A stretch of 64,000 nt of DNA from Pseudolabrys sp. FHR47 (lineage in GTDB: Bacteria > Pseudomonadota > Alphaproteobacteria > Rhizobiales > Xanthobacteraceae). The translations under genes and the position numbers were made by a program. The notes beneath the pieces were generated by a model. The model was given only the letters and a program-made list of their open reading frames with translations, made no database searches and was not told the DNA's origin. Every line of letters begins with the position of its first letter. Position 1 is the stretch's first letter. Below are positions 27,096 through 36,033 of the stretch, piece by piece. Location: NCBI RefSeq assembly GCF_005153485.1, contig NZ_CP039740.1, positions 620,001 through 684,000 of the forward strand. The letters are read 5' to 3'.

Positions 27096-27122
27096 GCGAG
27101 GGAGGCGCGGAGCCTCCCTCGC
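27096..27122. terminator. Bidirectional hairpin terminator
   Basis: An 11-bp perfect stem (27096-27106 with 27112-27122) and 5-base loop lies between the convergent deaminase and BMP-protein genes. An A-run precedes it on the plus strand, giving a U-run for minus-strand transcripts. Confidence 0.75.
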
Positions 27123-27129
27123 TGTCGTG

Positions 27130-28209
27130 TCACTTGCCCGGGATCTTGTCGTCGATGCCCTTCACATAGAAGTTCATGCCGAGGATCTGGCCGGGCTCGA
27201 GGTTCTTGCCGTTCTTGCACTCAACGGCTTTGCCGTCCTGGCCGAGCACCGGGCACTTGAAGGGATGCAGCGTGCCGGCGACGATCGCTTTCTCGGTGTC
27301 TTCGGCGAGCTTCTTCACGTCGTCAGGCATGTTGGTGTAGGGCGCCATCAGCACCATCTTTTCCTTCAGCCCATCCCAGGTGTCTTCCGCCTTCCAGGTG
27401 CCGGCGAGTGCGGCTTTCGCCTGCTTCACGTAATAGGGGCCCCAGTTGTTGATGATGGCGGTGAGCTGGGTCTTCGGGCCGAACTTGATCATGTCCGAGT
27501 CCTGACCGAAGGCGTAGATGCCGCGCTGTGCCGCGACCTGCATGGCGGCCGGACTATCCGTGTGCTGCATGATCACGTCGACGCCCTGGTCGGCCAGCGC
27601 CTTGGCGGCGTCGGCTTCCTTGCCGGGATCGAACCAGGTGTTCACCCAGATGATCTTGAGCTTGATGTTGGGGTTGACGGTCTGCGCGCCGAGGATGGTG
27701 GCGTTGATGCCGGAGATGACTTCCGGAATCGGGAACGAGGCGATGTAGCCGAGCGTGCCGGTCTTCGACATCTTGCCGGCGATCACGCCCTGAATGTAGC
27801 GGCCTTCATAGAAGCGGCCCGAATAGGTGCCCATGTTCGGCGCATTCTTGAAGCCGGTGGCATGCTCGAACTTGATCTTCGGGAACTGCTTGGCGACCTT
27901 CAGCGTCGGGTCCATATAGCCGAACGAGGTCGTGAAGATCAGGTTGTGGCCGGTGCGGGCGAGCTGCACGATCGAGCGCTCCGAGTCCGGGCCTTCGTTG
28001 ACGTTCTCGAGATAGGTGGTCTCGACCTTGTCGCCGAGCTCCTTCACCATCATCTGGCGGCCGACTTCATGCATGTAGGTCCAGCCGAGATCGCCGACCG
28101 GGCCGAGATAGATGAAGCCGACCTTAATCTTGTCGGCGGCAGTCGCGCTGAAGGCGGTTGCGGCCAGCGTCAGGGCCGCGGCCGCGGCGGTCATCAGAAG
28201 TCTTTTCAT
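27130..28209 (-). CDS. BMP-family ABC transporter substrate-binding protein
   Basis: The 359-residue protein has a clear Sec signal (KRLLMTAAAAALTLAATAF, cleavage near ATAAD) and the Bmp/PnrA-type nucleoside-binding fold, with KVGFIYLGPVGDLGWTYMHE at the start of the mature protein and VIMQHTDSPAAMQVAAQRGI further on. It binds its ligand in the periplasm and delivers it to the two permeases and ATPase encoded upstream on the minus strand. Neighbouring xanthine dehydrogenase, deaminase and urate genes suggest a purine base or nucleoside as ligand. Confidence 0.9.
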   Translation of the reverse strand: MKRLLMTAAAAALTLAATAFSATAADKIKVGFIYLGPVGDLGWTYMHEVGRQMMVKELGDKVETTYLENVNEGPDSERSIVQLARTGHNLIFTTSFGYMDPTLKVAKQFPKIKFEHATGFKNAPNMGTYSGRFYEGRYIQGVIAGKMSKTGTLGYIASFPIPEVISGINATILGAQTVNPNIKLKIIWVNTWFDPGKEADAAKALADQGVDVIMQHTDSPAAMQVAAQRGIYAFGQDSDMIKFGPKTQLTAIINNWGPYYVKQAKAALAGTWKAEDTWDGLKEKMVLMAPYTNMPDDVKKLAEDTEKAIVAGTLHPFKCPVLGQDGKAVECKNGKNLEPGQILGMNFYVKGIDDKIPGK

Positions 28210-28243
28210 GGTCCAGCTCCGGTTAGATTGACGTCAGAAAAAG

Positions 28244-29164
28244 TCAGCGGTCGGGCACAAAAACCGTGCCGAGCGAAGCGGGCGCCACCGACCCGGCGCC
28301 GCCCTGCGCGCGAGAGATGATGACGAGAACGATAACGGTGGCGAGATAAGGCAGCGCTGTCATCAGTTGCGACGGAATGCCGAGTCCGAAAGCTTGCGCA
28401 TGCAGTTGCAGGATTGTCACTGCGCCGAACAGATAAGCGCCGGCGACCAGCCGCCCCGGCAGCCATGACGAGAACACGACCAGCGCCAGCGCGATCCAGC
28501 CGCGGCCGGCGGTCATGCCCGGAATGAAGAAAGGCGTATAGGCGAGCGGCAGGAAGGCGCCGGCCAATCCGGCGCAGCCGCCGCCGAACAGCACGGCGAG
28601 CAGGCGGATTTTCAGCACCGGATAGCCGAGCGCATGCGCCGAGGTGTGACTGTCGCCGACCGCGCGCAGGATCAGGCCGCCGCGCGTGCGATACAGGAAC
28701 CACCAGATGCCGACGACGAGCGCGATGGAGAAGTAAACGAAGCCGTCCTGCCCGAACAGGATGCGGCCGATCAGCGGAATGCTCGTCAGCACCGGCAGAT
28801 AAAGCTGCGGCGCCGGCACGATCTTCTCGCCGACGAAGCCGGCACCGATCAGACCCGACAGGCCGACGCCGAGGATGGTCAGCGCCAGTCCCGCCGCCAC
28901 CTGGTTGACCGCGAGGCCGAGCGTCAACACTGCGAAGATGAAGGACAGCGCCATGCCGGCGGCGATGCCGAACAGCGCGCCGACGAAGGTCGAGCCGGTG
29001 AGGTAAGCGCCGGCGAAGCCGCAGGCCGCACCCATGATCATCATGCCTTCGACGCCGAGATTGAGCACGCCGGAGCGTTCGACGACCAGCTCACCGGCGG
29101 CCGCGAGCAGGAGCGGCGTCGAGGCCGCGATGATCGAGAGGATGATGGCTTCGACGAGACCCAT
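28244..29164 (-). CDS. ABC transporter permease (BMP system, second subunit)
   Basis: A 306-residue polytopic inner-membrane permease of the BPD_transp_2 family. Typical segments are LLLAAAGELVVERSGVLNLG and GVEGMMIMGAACGFAGAYL, then about eight hydrophobic spans. ATG 29164 (MGLVEAIILS) is the family start; the longer frame upstream is the first permease gene read in another frame. It lies 8 bases after that permease and 34 bases before the binding-protein gene. Confidence 0.9.
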   Translation of the reverse strand: MGLVEAIILSIIAASTPLLLAAAGELVVERSGVLNLGVEGMMIMGAACGFAGAYLTGSTFVGALFGIAAGMALSFIFAVLTLGLAVNQVAAGLALTILGVGLSGLIGAGFVGEKIVPAPQLYLPVLTSIPLIGRILFGQDGFVYFSIALVVGIWWFLYRTRGGLILRAVGDSHTSAHALGYPVLKIRLLAVLFGGGCAGLAGAFLPLAYTPFFIPGMTAGRGWIALALVVFSSWLPGRLVAGAYLFGAVTILQLHAQAFGLGIPSQLMTALPYLATVIVLVIISRAQGGAGSVAPASLGTVFVPDR

Positions 29165-29172
29165 GGGTGCGC

Positions 29173-30252
29173 TCACGCAGCTTTCGGTTTCGCCGCCACA
29201 AGGCGGATGCGGTAGAGGATCAGGCTGTCGCAGGCGAGCACGTAGAACAGCAGCATGCCCTGAAACACCTTGGTCAGGTCGAGCGGCACCTTCATCGATA
29301 TCTGCGCACCTTCGCCGCCGATGAAAGTGAGAGCCAGGAACAGCCCCGCGATCAGAATGCCGATCGGATTGAGGCGTCCGAGGAAAGCGACGATGATCGC
29401 GGTGAAACCGTAGCCGGGCGAGATGCCGGGCTGGAGCACGCCGACGGGACCGGCGACCTCGATGATGCCGGCAAGACCAGCCAGGGCGCCGGATACGGCG
29501 AAGGTGAAGATCACCAGCTTCTCGGAGGAGAAGCCGGCGAAGCGTGCCGCGCGCGGCGCGGCGCCGACGACGCGGATCTCGAAGCCCTTGATGCTGCGGC
29601 CGAGCATGATAGCCGCGGCGATGACCACCAGCACGGTGAGAATGACACCAGCATGCAGTCGCCCGCCGTCCATGATCACCGGCACGGTGGCGACTGGATC
29701 GAAAGAGGCGGTGGTCGGAAAGTTCATGCCCTTCGGGTCGCGCCACGGGCCGCGCACAAGATAGTCGAGGATCAGGTCGGCGACATAGACCAGCATCAGC
29801 GAGGTGAGGATTTCGTTGGCGCCGAAGCGCACCTTGCAAAGCGCCGGGATCATGGCCCACAGCGCACCGCCGAGCGCGCCCATTGCCAGCATGGCGAAAA
29901 TCACCCACGGCCCGGCGTCGGTGCCATTGGTGACGACGGCAAGCCATGAGCCGGTCACGGCGCCGATCAGGAACTGGCCCTCGGCGCCAATATTCCAGAC
30001 ATTGGCGAGATAGCAGAGCGACAGGCCGATCGCGATCATCACGAGCGGTGAGGCCTTCACTGCGATTTCCATCAGCGTGTAGGAATCGGTCAGCGGCTCG
30101 ATGAAATAGACATAGAGCGCGGTGACCGGGTTTTTCCCCAGGATCAGGAAGAAGATCGACATGGTCACCAAAGTCAGCGCGATGGCGAGCAGTGGCGAGG
30201 CGAGGGCGATGAAGGCCGAACGCTCGGCGCGTTTCTCAAGCACCAACTGCAT
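29173..30252 (-). CDS. ABC transporter permease (BMP system, first subunit)
   Basis: A 359-residue polytopic permease of the same family, with LCYLANVWNIGAEGQFLIGA (the coupling region of this family), FGANEILTSLMLVYVADLIL and ISPGYGFTAIIVAFLGRLNP. It forms a heterodimeric channel with the product of the downstream permease gene. Its start overlaps the end of the ATPase gene by 17 bases. Confidence 0.9.
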   Translation of the reverse strand: MQLVLEKRAERSAFIALASPLLAIALTLVTMSIFFLILGKNPVTALYVYFIEPLTDSYTLMEIAVKASPLVMIAIGLSLCYLANVWNIGAEGQFLIGAVTGSWLAVVTNGTDAGPWVIFAMLAMGALGGALWAMIPALCKVRFGANEILTSLMLVYVADLILDYLVRGPWRDPKGMNFPTTASFDPVATVPVIMDGGRLHAGVILTVLVVIAAAIMLGRSIKGFEIRVVGAAPRAARFAGFSSEKLVIFTFAVSGALAGLAGIIEVAGPVGVLQPGISPGYGFTAIIVAFLGRLNPIGILIAGLFLALTFIGGEGAQISMKVPLDLTKVFQGMLLFYVLACDSLILYRIRLVAAKPKAA

Positions 30253-31828
30253 GAGAAGCCTCTTTTAGGTTTTCTTGCACGCTTGCAGCCTCGCCGGGCG
30301 AGGCGCCGCCCATCAGCAAGCCGAGCTTTTCGCGGGTCGCGTGCGCCGCGGCGATCGGTTCCGATAGGGTGCCGTGGAACATCACCGCGATGCGGTCGGA
30401 TATCTCGGCGAGTTCGTCGAGGTCCTGGCTGATCACCAGCACGGCGCTGCCGCGGCTCGACAGGTCGATGAGCGCCTGGCGGATCACGGCGGCGGCGCCG
30501 GCATCGACGCCCCAGGTCGGCTGGCTCACTACCAGCACGCCTGGCTCGCGCAGGATTTCGCGGCCGACAATGAATTTCTGCAGATTGCCGCCGGACAGGC
30601 TCGCGGCTTCCGGGTCGCGCTTGGCCTTGCGCACGTCGAATGTCTTGGTGGTGTCGTCGACCGTTTTCAGCGTTGCCGGCCGGTCTATGAAGCCGTGATG
30701 GACCATGTGGCTGGCGGCATGGCCGGTGAGCAGCGCATTTTCCGACAGCTTCATACGCGGCGCGGTGCCGTGGCCGAGGCGTTCTTCGGGCACGAAGGCA
30801 GCGCCCAGCTTGCGACGCTGCGTGACCGACAGGTTGCCGGCGGCATGGCCGTCGATGATGACATTATCCTCATGCGGCGCGAGGCGCTCGCCGGACAGCG
30901 CTGCAAACAGCTCATCCTGGCCGTTGCCGGCAACACCGGCAATTCCGAGAATCTCGCCGCCGAAGACTTCGAGCGAAATGTTGCGCAGATAAGTGCCGTG
31001 CGGATCGTCCGGCACCATCGACAGGTCGCGGATCAGGAGACGCGGCACCGTGGTGGCCCGCGCCGTCGTCGCGCGGACTTCGCCGATCTCGGCGCCGACC
31101 ATCATGCGCGCCATCGAGGCGGCGGTCTCGCTCCGCGGGTTGCAGGTCGCGACTTTCTTGCCGCCGCGCAGGATGGTGGCGGTGTCGCAGAGCCGCTTCA
31201 CCTCGTCTAACTTGTGCGAGATGTAGAGCAGCGCCTTGCCCTCGGCCTTGAGGCGGTCGAGCACGATGAAAAGCTGGTCGGCCTCCTGCGGCGTCAGCAC
31301 CGCGGTCGGCTCGTCGAGAATGAGCAACTTCGGATTCTGCATCAGCGCGCGCACGATCTCGATACGCTGACGCTCGCCGACCGACAGCCGCCACACTTCG
31401 CGCTTGGGATCGAGCGGCAGGCCATAATCGCGCGACACCTGCGCCAAACGCGCCGACATCGCGGCGAAACTTTCCGAGCCGTCGAGGCCGAGCGCGACGT
31501 TTTCGGCAACGGTCAGGTTATCGAACAGCGAGAAATGCTGGAACACCATGGCGATGCCGCGCGAGCGCGCGTCGGAAGGCCCGGTCAGTTCGATCTTCTC
31601 GCCCAGCCAGCGCAGTTCGCCCGCGCTCGGCTGGATCAGGCCGTACATGGTCTTGACGAGCGTCGACTTGCCGGCGCCGTTCTCGCCAAGCAGCGCGTGG
31701 ATCTCGCCCGGATAGAGGTCGATGGAAACGTTGTCGTTGGCGAGGAAGGTGCCGTAACGCTTGGTAATGCCGATGGCCTGGAGCAGCGGCGCGCGCGCGG
31801 AAGAACTGACCGGCCCCTGATCCGACAT
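30236..31828 (-). CDS. ABC transporter ATP-binding protein (two NBDs, BMP system)
   Basis: A 530-residue tandem ATPase. The first domain has Walker A GENGAGKST, signature LSVGERQRIEIVRAL and Walker B LLILDEPTAVLTPQEAD. The second has a degenerate Walker A (GVAGNGQDEL) and signature LSGGNLQKFIVGREI, the usual asymmetry of sugar/nucleoside importers. ATG 31828 (MSDQGPV) is chosen; upstream codons do not look like protein. First gene of the importer operon. Confidence 0.9.
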   Translation of the reverse strand: MSDQGPVSSSARAPLLQAIGITKRYGTFLANDNVSIDLYPGEIHALLGENGAGKSTLVKTMYGLIQPSAGELRWLGEKIELTGPSDARSRGIAMVFQHFSLFDNLTVAENVALGLDGSESFAAMSARLAQVSRDYGLPLDPKREVWRLSVGERQRIEIVRALMQNPKLLILDEPTAVLTPQEADQLFIVLDRLKAEGKALLYISHKLDEVKRLCDTATILRGGKKVATCNPRSETAASMARMMVGAEIGEVRATTARATTVPRLLIRDLSMVPDDPHGTYLRNISLEVFGGEILGIAGVAGNGQDELFAALSGERLAPHEDNVIIDGHAAGNLSVTQRRKLGAAFVPEERLGHGTAPRMKLSENALLTGHAASHMVHHGFIDRPATLKTVDDTTKTFDVRKAKRDPEAASLSGGNLQKFIVGREILREPGVLVVSQPTWGVDAGAAAVIRQALIDLSSRGSAVLVISQDLDELAEISDRIAVMFHGTLSEPIAAAHATREKLGLLMGGASPGEAASVQENLKEASHAVGA

Positions 31829-32010
31829 ATGGAAGGTTGTCCCGTTACTCTTGACCGGTGACGCCGCGAAGTCCCCCGTGCGGCGTCTAGAAAAGTGACA
31901 AGCCAATATTGTGCCAATTCCGGCGGCAGTAGAAGGGATCAATTGTCGCCAGTCCCTGCCTATCCACGCGGCAATTGCGGCATTCCGGCCTGCCGTTTGG
32001 GCATTTGCGG

Positions 32011-32898
32011 TCAACTGCCGCGGTAGGTCCCGTAGGCCCAGGGCGAGGTCGAGATCGGCACATGATAGTGGCCTTCCGGCTCGGCGACGCCGAAGCGGAT
32101 CGGCACCACGTCAAGGAACGGCGGGTCGGATAGCGGCACGCCGCGGGTTCGGAAATAGGCGCCGATGGAGAAGCGCAGTTCGTAGACGCCTTTCGGCACC
32201 GGCCGGCCACCGATCAGCGGCGTGTCGGTGCGGCCGTCCTTGTTGGTCGCCGTCCTGACGACGAGCCGCTCGGCGCCGTCGCGCGACAATTCCCATAGTT
32301 CGACTGCGACACCCTCGGCCGGCCGGCCGCTATGCGTGTCGAGCACATGGGTGGAGAGGCGACCTGCGACGGGCAGTTTGTCCGACGCGGCGACGCGCTG
32401 GTCGAGGCGCAAGGCCCCGATCCGGAAAATTTCGCCGAGCGCGGTGTCGGTCTCAGCGGCGTCGCCCTGGGCGAGGCGGCGTTCGAATTCGGAAAGGATC
32501 GAATCCTTCGTGTGCCGCCGCACGCAGACGATGAAAGGAATGCCGAATTTGGCCTTGTAGGCATCGTTGAGCGCATGGAAGCGCGTGTAGTCGGCTTCGC
32601 TCAAACGGTCGAGGCCGGCGCTCGTCTGTTCGCTTGTCGAATCCGGCGTCAGCGCGCCGGCGCGCGCCGCCTTGCCGGCGAGATCGGGATGCGCGGTGAT
32701 CAGCTTCATGCGCGCCTCGGCCGGCGCGGCTTTGACTGCGGCGATCATCGCGTCGTGCAACGCGGCAAGCGTCGCGAACGGGCGCTGCTTGGCCGCGGCT
32801 TCGGCCACCCAGGGCGAATGTTCGTAGATGTCCGCCAGGGCCGCGGTGAAGTCGGCGGGGGGCATTGCGTTCAGTTGGTCGAGCGTGAATTGGGTCAT
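32011..32898 (-). CDS. Fused OHCU decarboxylase (UraD) - hydroxyisourate hydrolase (UraH)
   Basis: The 295-residue protein combines two successive steps of urate breakdown. Residues about 1-165 are UraD, with ITAHPDLAGKAA bearing the catalytic His and KFGIPFIVCVRRHTKDSILS. Residues about 178-295 are UraH (transthyretin-like), with LSTHVLDTHSGRPAEGV, GHYHVPISTSPWAYGTY and the terminal YRGS. Together they turn 5-hydroxyisourate into S-allantoin. ATG 32898 (MTQFTLDQLN) is chosen; the longer frame enters an intergenic repeat. The preceding gene is PuuD, which makes the substrate. Confidence 0.92.
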   Translation of the reverse strand: MTQFTLDQLNAMPPADFTAALADIYEHSPWVAEAAAKQRPFATLAALHDAMIAAVKAAPAEARMKLITAHPDLAGKAARAGALTPDSTSEQTSAGLDRLSEADYTRFHALNDAYKAKFGIPFIVCVRRHTKDSILSEFERRLAQGDAAETDTALGEIFRIGALRLDQRVAASDKLPVAGRLSTHVLDTHSGRPAEGVAVELWELSRDGAERLVVRTATNKDGRTDTPLIGGRPVPKGVYELRFSIGAYFRTRGVPLSDPPFLDVVPIRFGVAEPEGHYHVPISTSPWAYGTYRGS

Positions 32899-32931
32899 CG
32901 TATGATGCTGCCGTTGCCGCGAACTCAGACT

Positions 32932-33116
32932 GCTCCCTCTCCCCACACAACTCGGGTTTACCCGAGTTGTGCACCAAAAAGTCACCAAAGTCGGATTTAT
33001 CCGACTTTGGATGGGGAGAGGGTTGGGGTGAGGGGGGTAAGTGACTCTCGAGAGTTTGTAACCCCTCACCCGGCACGCTTCGCGCGCCGACCTCTCCCTA
33101 TGGGAGAGGTGAAGTC
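32932..33116. repeat. Mosaic intergenic repeat, copy B, with a nested twin-hairpin insert
   Basis: The same modules as copy A at 25561, but the loop of the first CTCCCC/GGGGAG hairpin holds about 65 extra bases. The insert has two perfect hairpins: 32946-32971 (11-bp arms) and 32985-33010 (11-bp arms), both with loop TTTA. This shows a repeat inside a repeat. Confidence 0.85.
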
Positions 33117-33121
33117 AACCA

Positions 33122-34324
33122 TCACTCCCCCGGCGCTCCGGCCGCATACCACGCCGCAATGACCTGCCGCTCTTCCGGCGTCATTTCGGTCACGTTGCCC
33201 GGCGGCATGGCGCTGGCAAAGCCGGCTTGCAGCGCGATCAGCTTGGCATGCAGCCGGATCGCCTCGGCCGTGTCGAGGTGGATCGCCTTCGGCGCCTCGC
33301 CAATGCCGGTCCAGACCGGCTCGGCGGTGTGGCACATGCTGCAGCGGGACATCACAATTTCATTGACGGCCGCGAATTTCGGCGTCTCCGGCAAGGCGCC
33401 GGTCTTGCCGTCCTTGGGACCGTTGGTCGACAGCCACAGCACCACCATCATGGCGAAAGCGGCGACGAACCAGGTCCACCATGGCGAGGGCTTGCCTTCG
33501 TGCCGCGCATTGTAGAAATGACGGATCACCGGGCCGATCACCAGCACGATCGCGACGATGATCCAGTTGTTCCTGGTCGCGAACAGCAGCGGGTAATGAT
33601 TGCTGAGCATCAGGAACACGACCGGCAGCGTCAGGTAGTTGTTGTGCACCGAACGCTGCTTGCCGAGCTCGCCCCACACCGGATTCGGCTTCTCGCCGGC
33701 GATCAGCGCCGCGACGGTCTTGCGCTGGTTCGGCATGATCACCGCGAACACATTGGCGACCATGATGGTGCCGATCAGCGCGCCAATCTGGGTGAAGGCG
33801 CCACGGCCGCTGAAAACATGGGTGAAGCCGTAAGTCAGCGCGACCAGATAGACATAGCCCACCAAAGCCAGCGCCACCTCGTGTTTGCCGAGCGGCGAGC
33901 GGCACAGCGCCTCATAGACCAGCCAGCTTGCGACCAGGCTGAAGAAGGCGATCGCCGCCGCCATCGGCGCGCTCATGTTCAGCACCGACTTGTCGATCAG
34001 GAACAGATCGGCCTGCATGTAATAGACCAGCACCAGCAGCGCGAATCCGGACAGCCAGGTCGCATAGGCTTCCCATTTGAACCAGGTCAGTTCGTCCGGC
34101 ATGTTCTTGGGCGCCACCAGAAACTTGATCATCTGGTAGAAGCCGCCGCCATGGATCTGCCAGGCGTCGCCCTTGACCCCGTCGGGCAGGCCCTCGCGCT
34201 TCTTCAGGCTGAGGTCGAGGTGGATGAAATAGAACGACGAGCCGATCCAGGCGATGCCGGCGACGACGTGCAGCCAGCGCACTGTGGCGCTCAACAGTTC
34301 CGAAGCGACGAGAGTGAAGTCCAA
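33122..34324 (-). CDS. puuD: PuuD membrane urate oxidase with cytochrome c domain
   Basis: The 400-residue protein matches PuuD: about eight membrane helices (starting RWLHVVAGIAWIGSSFYFIH, with conserved HLDLSLKKR) and a C-terminal cytochrome c domain with haem motif CSMCH (about residue 332). In studied bacteria it oxidises urate to 5-hydroxyisourate and passes electrons to the respiratory chain instead of making hydrogen peroxide. The product goes to the UraD-UraH fusion encoded next, 223 bases downstream across the repeat. Confidence 0.92.
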   Translation of the reverse strand: MDFTLVASELLSATVRWLHVVAGIAWIGSSFYFIHLDLSLKKREGLPDGVKGDAWQIHGGGFYQMIKFLVAPKNMPDELTWFKWEAYATWLSGFALLVLVYYMQADLFLIDKSVLNMSAPMAAAIAFFSLVASWLVYEALCRSPLGKHEVALALVGYVYLVALTYGFTHVFSGRGAFTQIGALIGTIMVANVFAVIMPNQRKTVAALIAGEKPNPVWGELGKQRSVHNNYLTLPVVFLMLSNHYPLLFATRNNWIIVAIVLVIGPVIRHFYNARHEGKPSPWWTWFVAAFAMMVVLWLSTNGPKDGKTGALPETPKFAAVNEIVMSRCSMCHTAEPVWTGIGEAPKAIHLDTAEAIRLHAKLIALQAGFASAMPPGNVTEMTPEERQVIAAWYAAGAPGE

Positions 34325-34402
34325 GCGGCGGCCCCCAAGTATAGCCCGGCCGGCCCACCATGACAGATGGGACCTCAGGTATTCAAGGGAGCCGTGGCTG
34401 GT

Positions 34403-35938
34403 CTATTCCGCCGCGCGATAGAAGGCGGCGGCGTCGTCGCTGAAGGCTTTGCGCTGGTCGGCGGCGATATAGAACATATGGCCGCCGCGATAGAGCTTGA
34501 ACTGGACGCGGCCGGACGGCCCGATCGGCGGCAGATGGTCGAGCACATAGCGCGACATGCCGTAGGGCGTGACCATGTCGGCATAGCCGTGCACCACCAT
34601 CAGGCGGAACGACGGGCTGAAGGCGAGCAAGGTGCGGATGTCGTCGTCCGACGTCGCGGCGAAGCGTCCGCCATGGCCCCAGTCCCAGTTGCCGCTGATG
34701 TCGTTGGCCAGCAGCGTGTAGGTCATCTCGGTCTTGAAGCCGAGTTCATTGCGCGCGTAGTCGGCAAAGCCGCCGCCATAGGCGCGTGTCACCCCGTCGA
34801 GGATCGGATCGGCCCCGCGCGCGGCGCGGCGCTCCGGGTTCGGATCGTCCACCGCGTAGTCGGCGTCGTAGCGGCTGACGATCTTGCCGGCGCGGATGGT
34901 TTTGACGAAGTCGTTGATGAAACCGCGCGACGACGCGATCGTGCCTTCCGGTACGCCGGTCATCGCGGCGACACGCGCATAGAACGCCTTGGCGGCGTCG
35001 CCCTCCGGCCTTTTGCCAGCGAGCGTGACCAGATAATCCGTCATCGCGAACTTCTCCGCCTCGGCCTGCGCCTGCGGCGTGAACGCCTTTTTGCGCTCGA
35101 GTTCGGCGGCGGCGAGCGAGGGCATCTGCAAGGCGGCACGCAGCGCCGAGGTGTCGTCGCCGAAGGTCAGCCAGCCCTCGAGCAGCGGCGAGACGAGGAT
35201 GAGCCCGCTCACCGCGAGGCCCTGCTCACGCAGCAATGCGCGCGCTGTCTTCACGGCGCGAAAGCCGCCATAGCTTTCGCCGAGCAGATATTTCGGCGAG
35301 CCGCCGCGGTTGTTGTGCGCGACATAGAGCGCGATCGCTTTGGCCATGGCGTCGGCATCGCTGCGCACGCTCCAGAAACTCTTGGCATTGTCGCTCTTGG
35401 CGGCGCGGCTCCAGCCGGTGCCGACCGGATCGATCAGCACCAGATCGGTGAAGGCGAGCCAGGTGGCGGGGTTGTCGCGCAATTCGGCGCGCGCGGCGTC
35501 ATGGCCGCCGGGCCCGAGTTCGAGAATGCGCGGGCCGACCACGCCCATATGCAGATAGGCCGAAGCCGCGCCCGGCCCGCCATTGAAGGCGAAGGTCAGC
35601 GGCCGGTTCGGGCCACCGTTCTTGGCAACGTAAGCGGTGTAGAACACCGCCGCGCTCTGGCTGCCGGACTGGTCGTAGAACGGCAGCGTGCCTGCCGTCG
35701 CGGTGTAGTCGATCTTGCCTTGCGGCGTCGCGATGGAATGCTGTGTGATTGCGTCGGCCGGCAGCAGCTTGAGGATGCCGTCGGCGGCGGCTTCGCGTCG
35801 TTCATTTTGAGGCGATGGGCTGGCGCTTTTTGCAGCCTCTTTGGCGGCTTCCTGTGCGGAAGCGGCGCCGGGCCAAGCGGCGATCATGCCGGCAAGCAGG
35901 ACGACCCATGCGAAACGATAGCCGTCGGCAGATTTCAT
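34403..35938 (-). CDS. Secreted S10-family serine carboxypeptidase-like protein
   Basis: A 511-residue exported protein with signal FAWVVLLAGMIAAWPGAASA (cleavage near residue 29) and an alpha/beta-hydrolase S10 core. It has the oxyanion region FAFNGGPGAASAYLHMG, nucleophile Ser in YLLGESYGGFRAVKTA, Asp in MVVHGYADMVTPYG and His in LYRGGHMFY. All catalytic residues are present. It should trim peptides in the periplasm. ATG 35938 is chosen because the signal peptide begins there. No partner gene is evident. Confidence 0.9.
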   Translation of the reverse strand: MKSADGYRFAWVVLLAGMIAAWPGAASAQEAAKEAAKSASPSPQNERREAAADGILKLLPADAITQHSIATPQGKIDYTATAGTLPFYDQSGSQSAAVFYTAYVAKNGGPNRPLTFAFNGGPGAASAYLHMGVVGPRILELGPGGHDAARAELRDNPATWLAFTDLVLIDPVGTGWSRAAKSDNAKSFWSVRSDADAMAKAIALYVAHNNRGGSPKYLLGESYGGFRAVKTARALLREQGLAVSGLILVSPLLEGWLTFGDDTSALRAALQMPSLAAAELERKKAFTPQAQAEAEKFAMTDYLVTLAGKRPEGDAAKAFYARVAAMTGVPEGTIASSRGFINDFVKTIRAGKIVSRYDADYAVDDPNPERRAARGADPILDGVTRAYGGGFADYARNELGFKTEMTYTLLANDISGNWDWGHGGRFAATSDDDIRTLLAFSPSFRLMVVHGYADMVTPYGMSRYVLDHLPPIGPSGRVQFKLYRGGHMFYIAADQRKAFSDDAAAFYRAAE

Positions 35939-36033
35939 GGCGCACCTGATCGGAGGCGGGAGCCCGATTACCCGATTGTATTGTGGGCTTTGTGGGGCGG
36001 CGGGCAATAGCGGCGGGCCTCAAGTTGTCGCGT

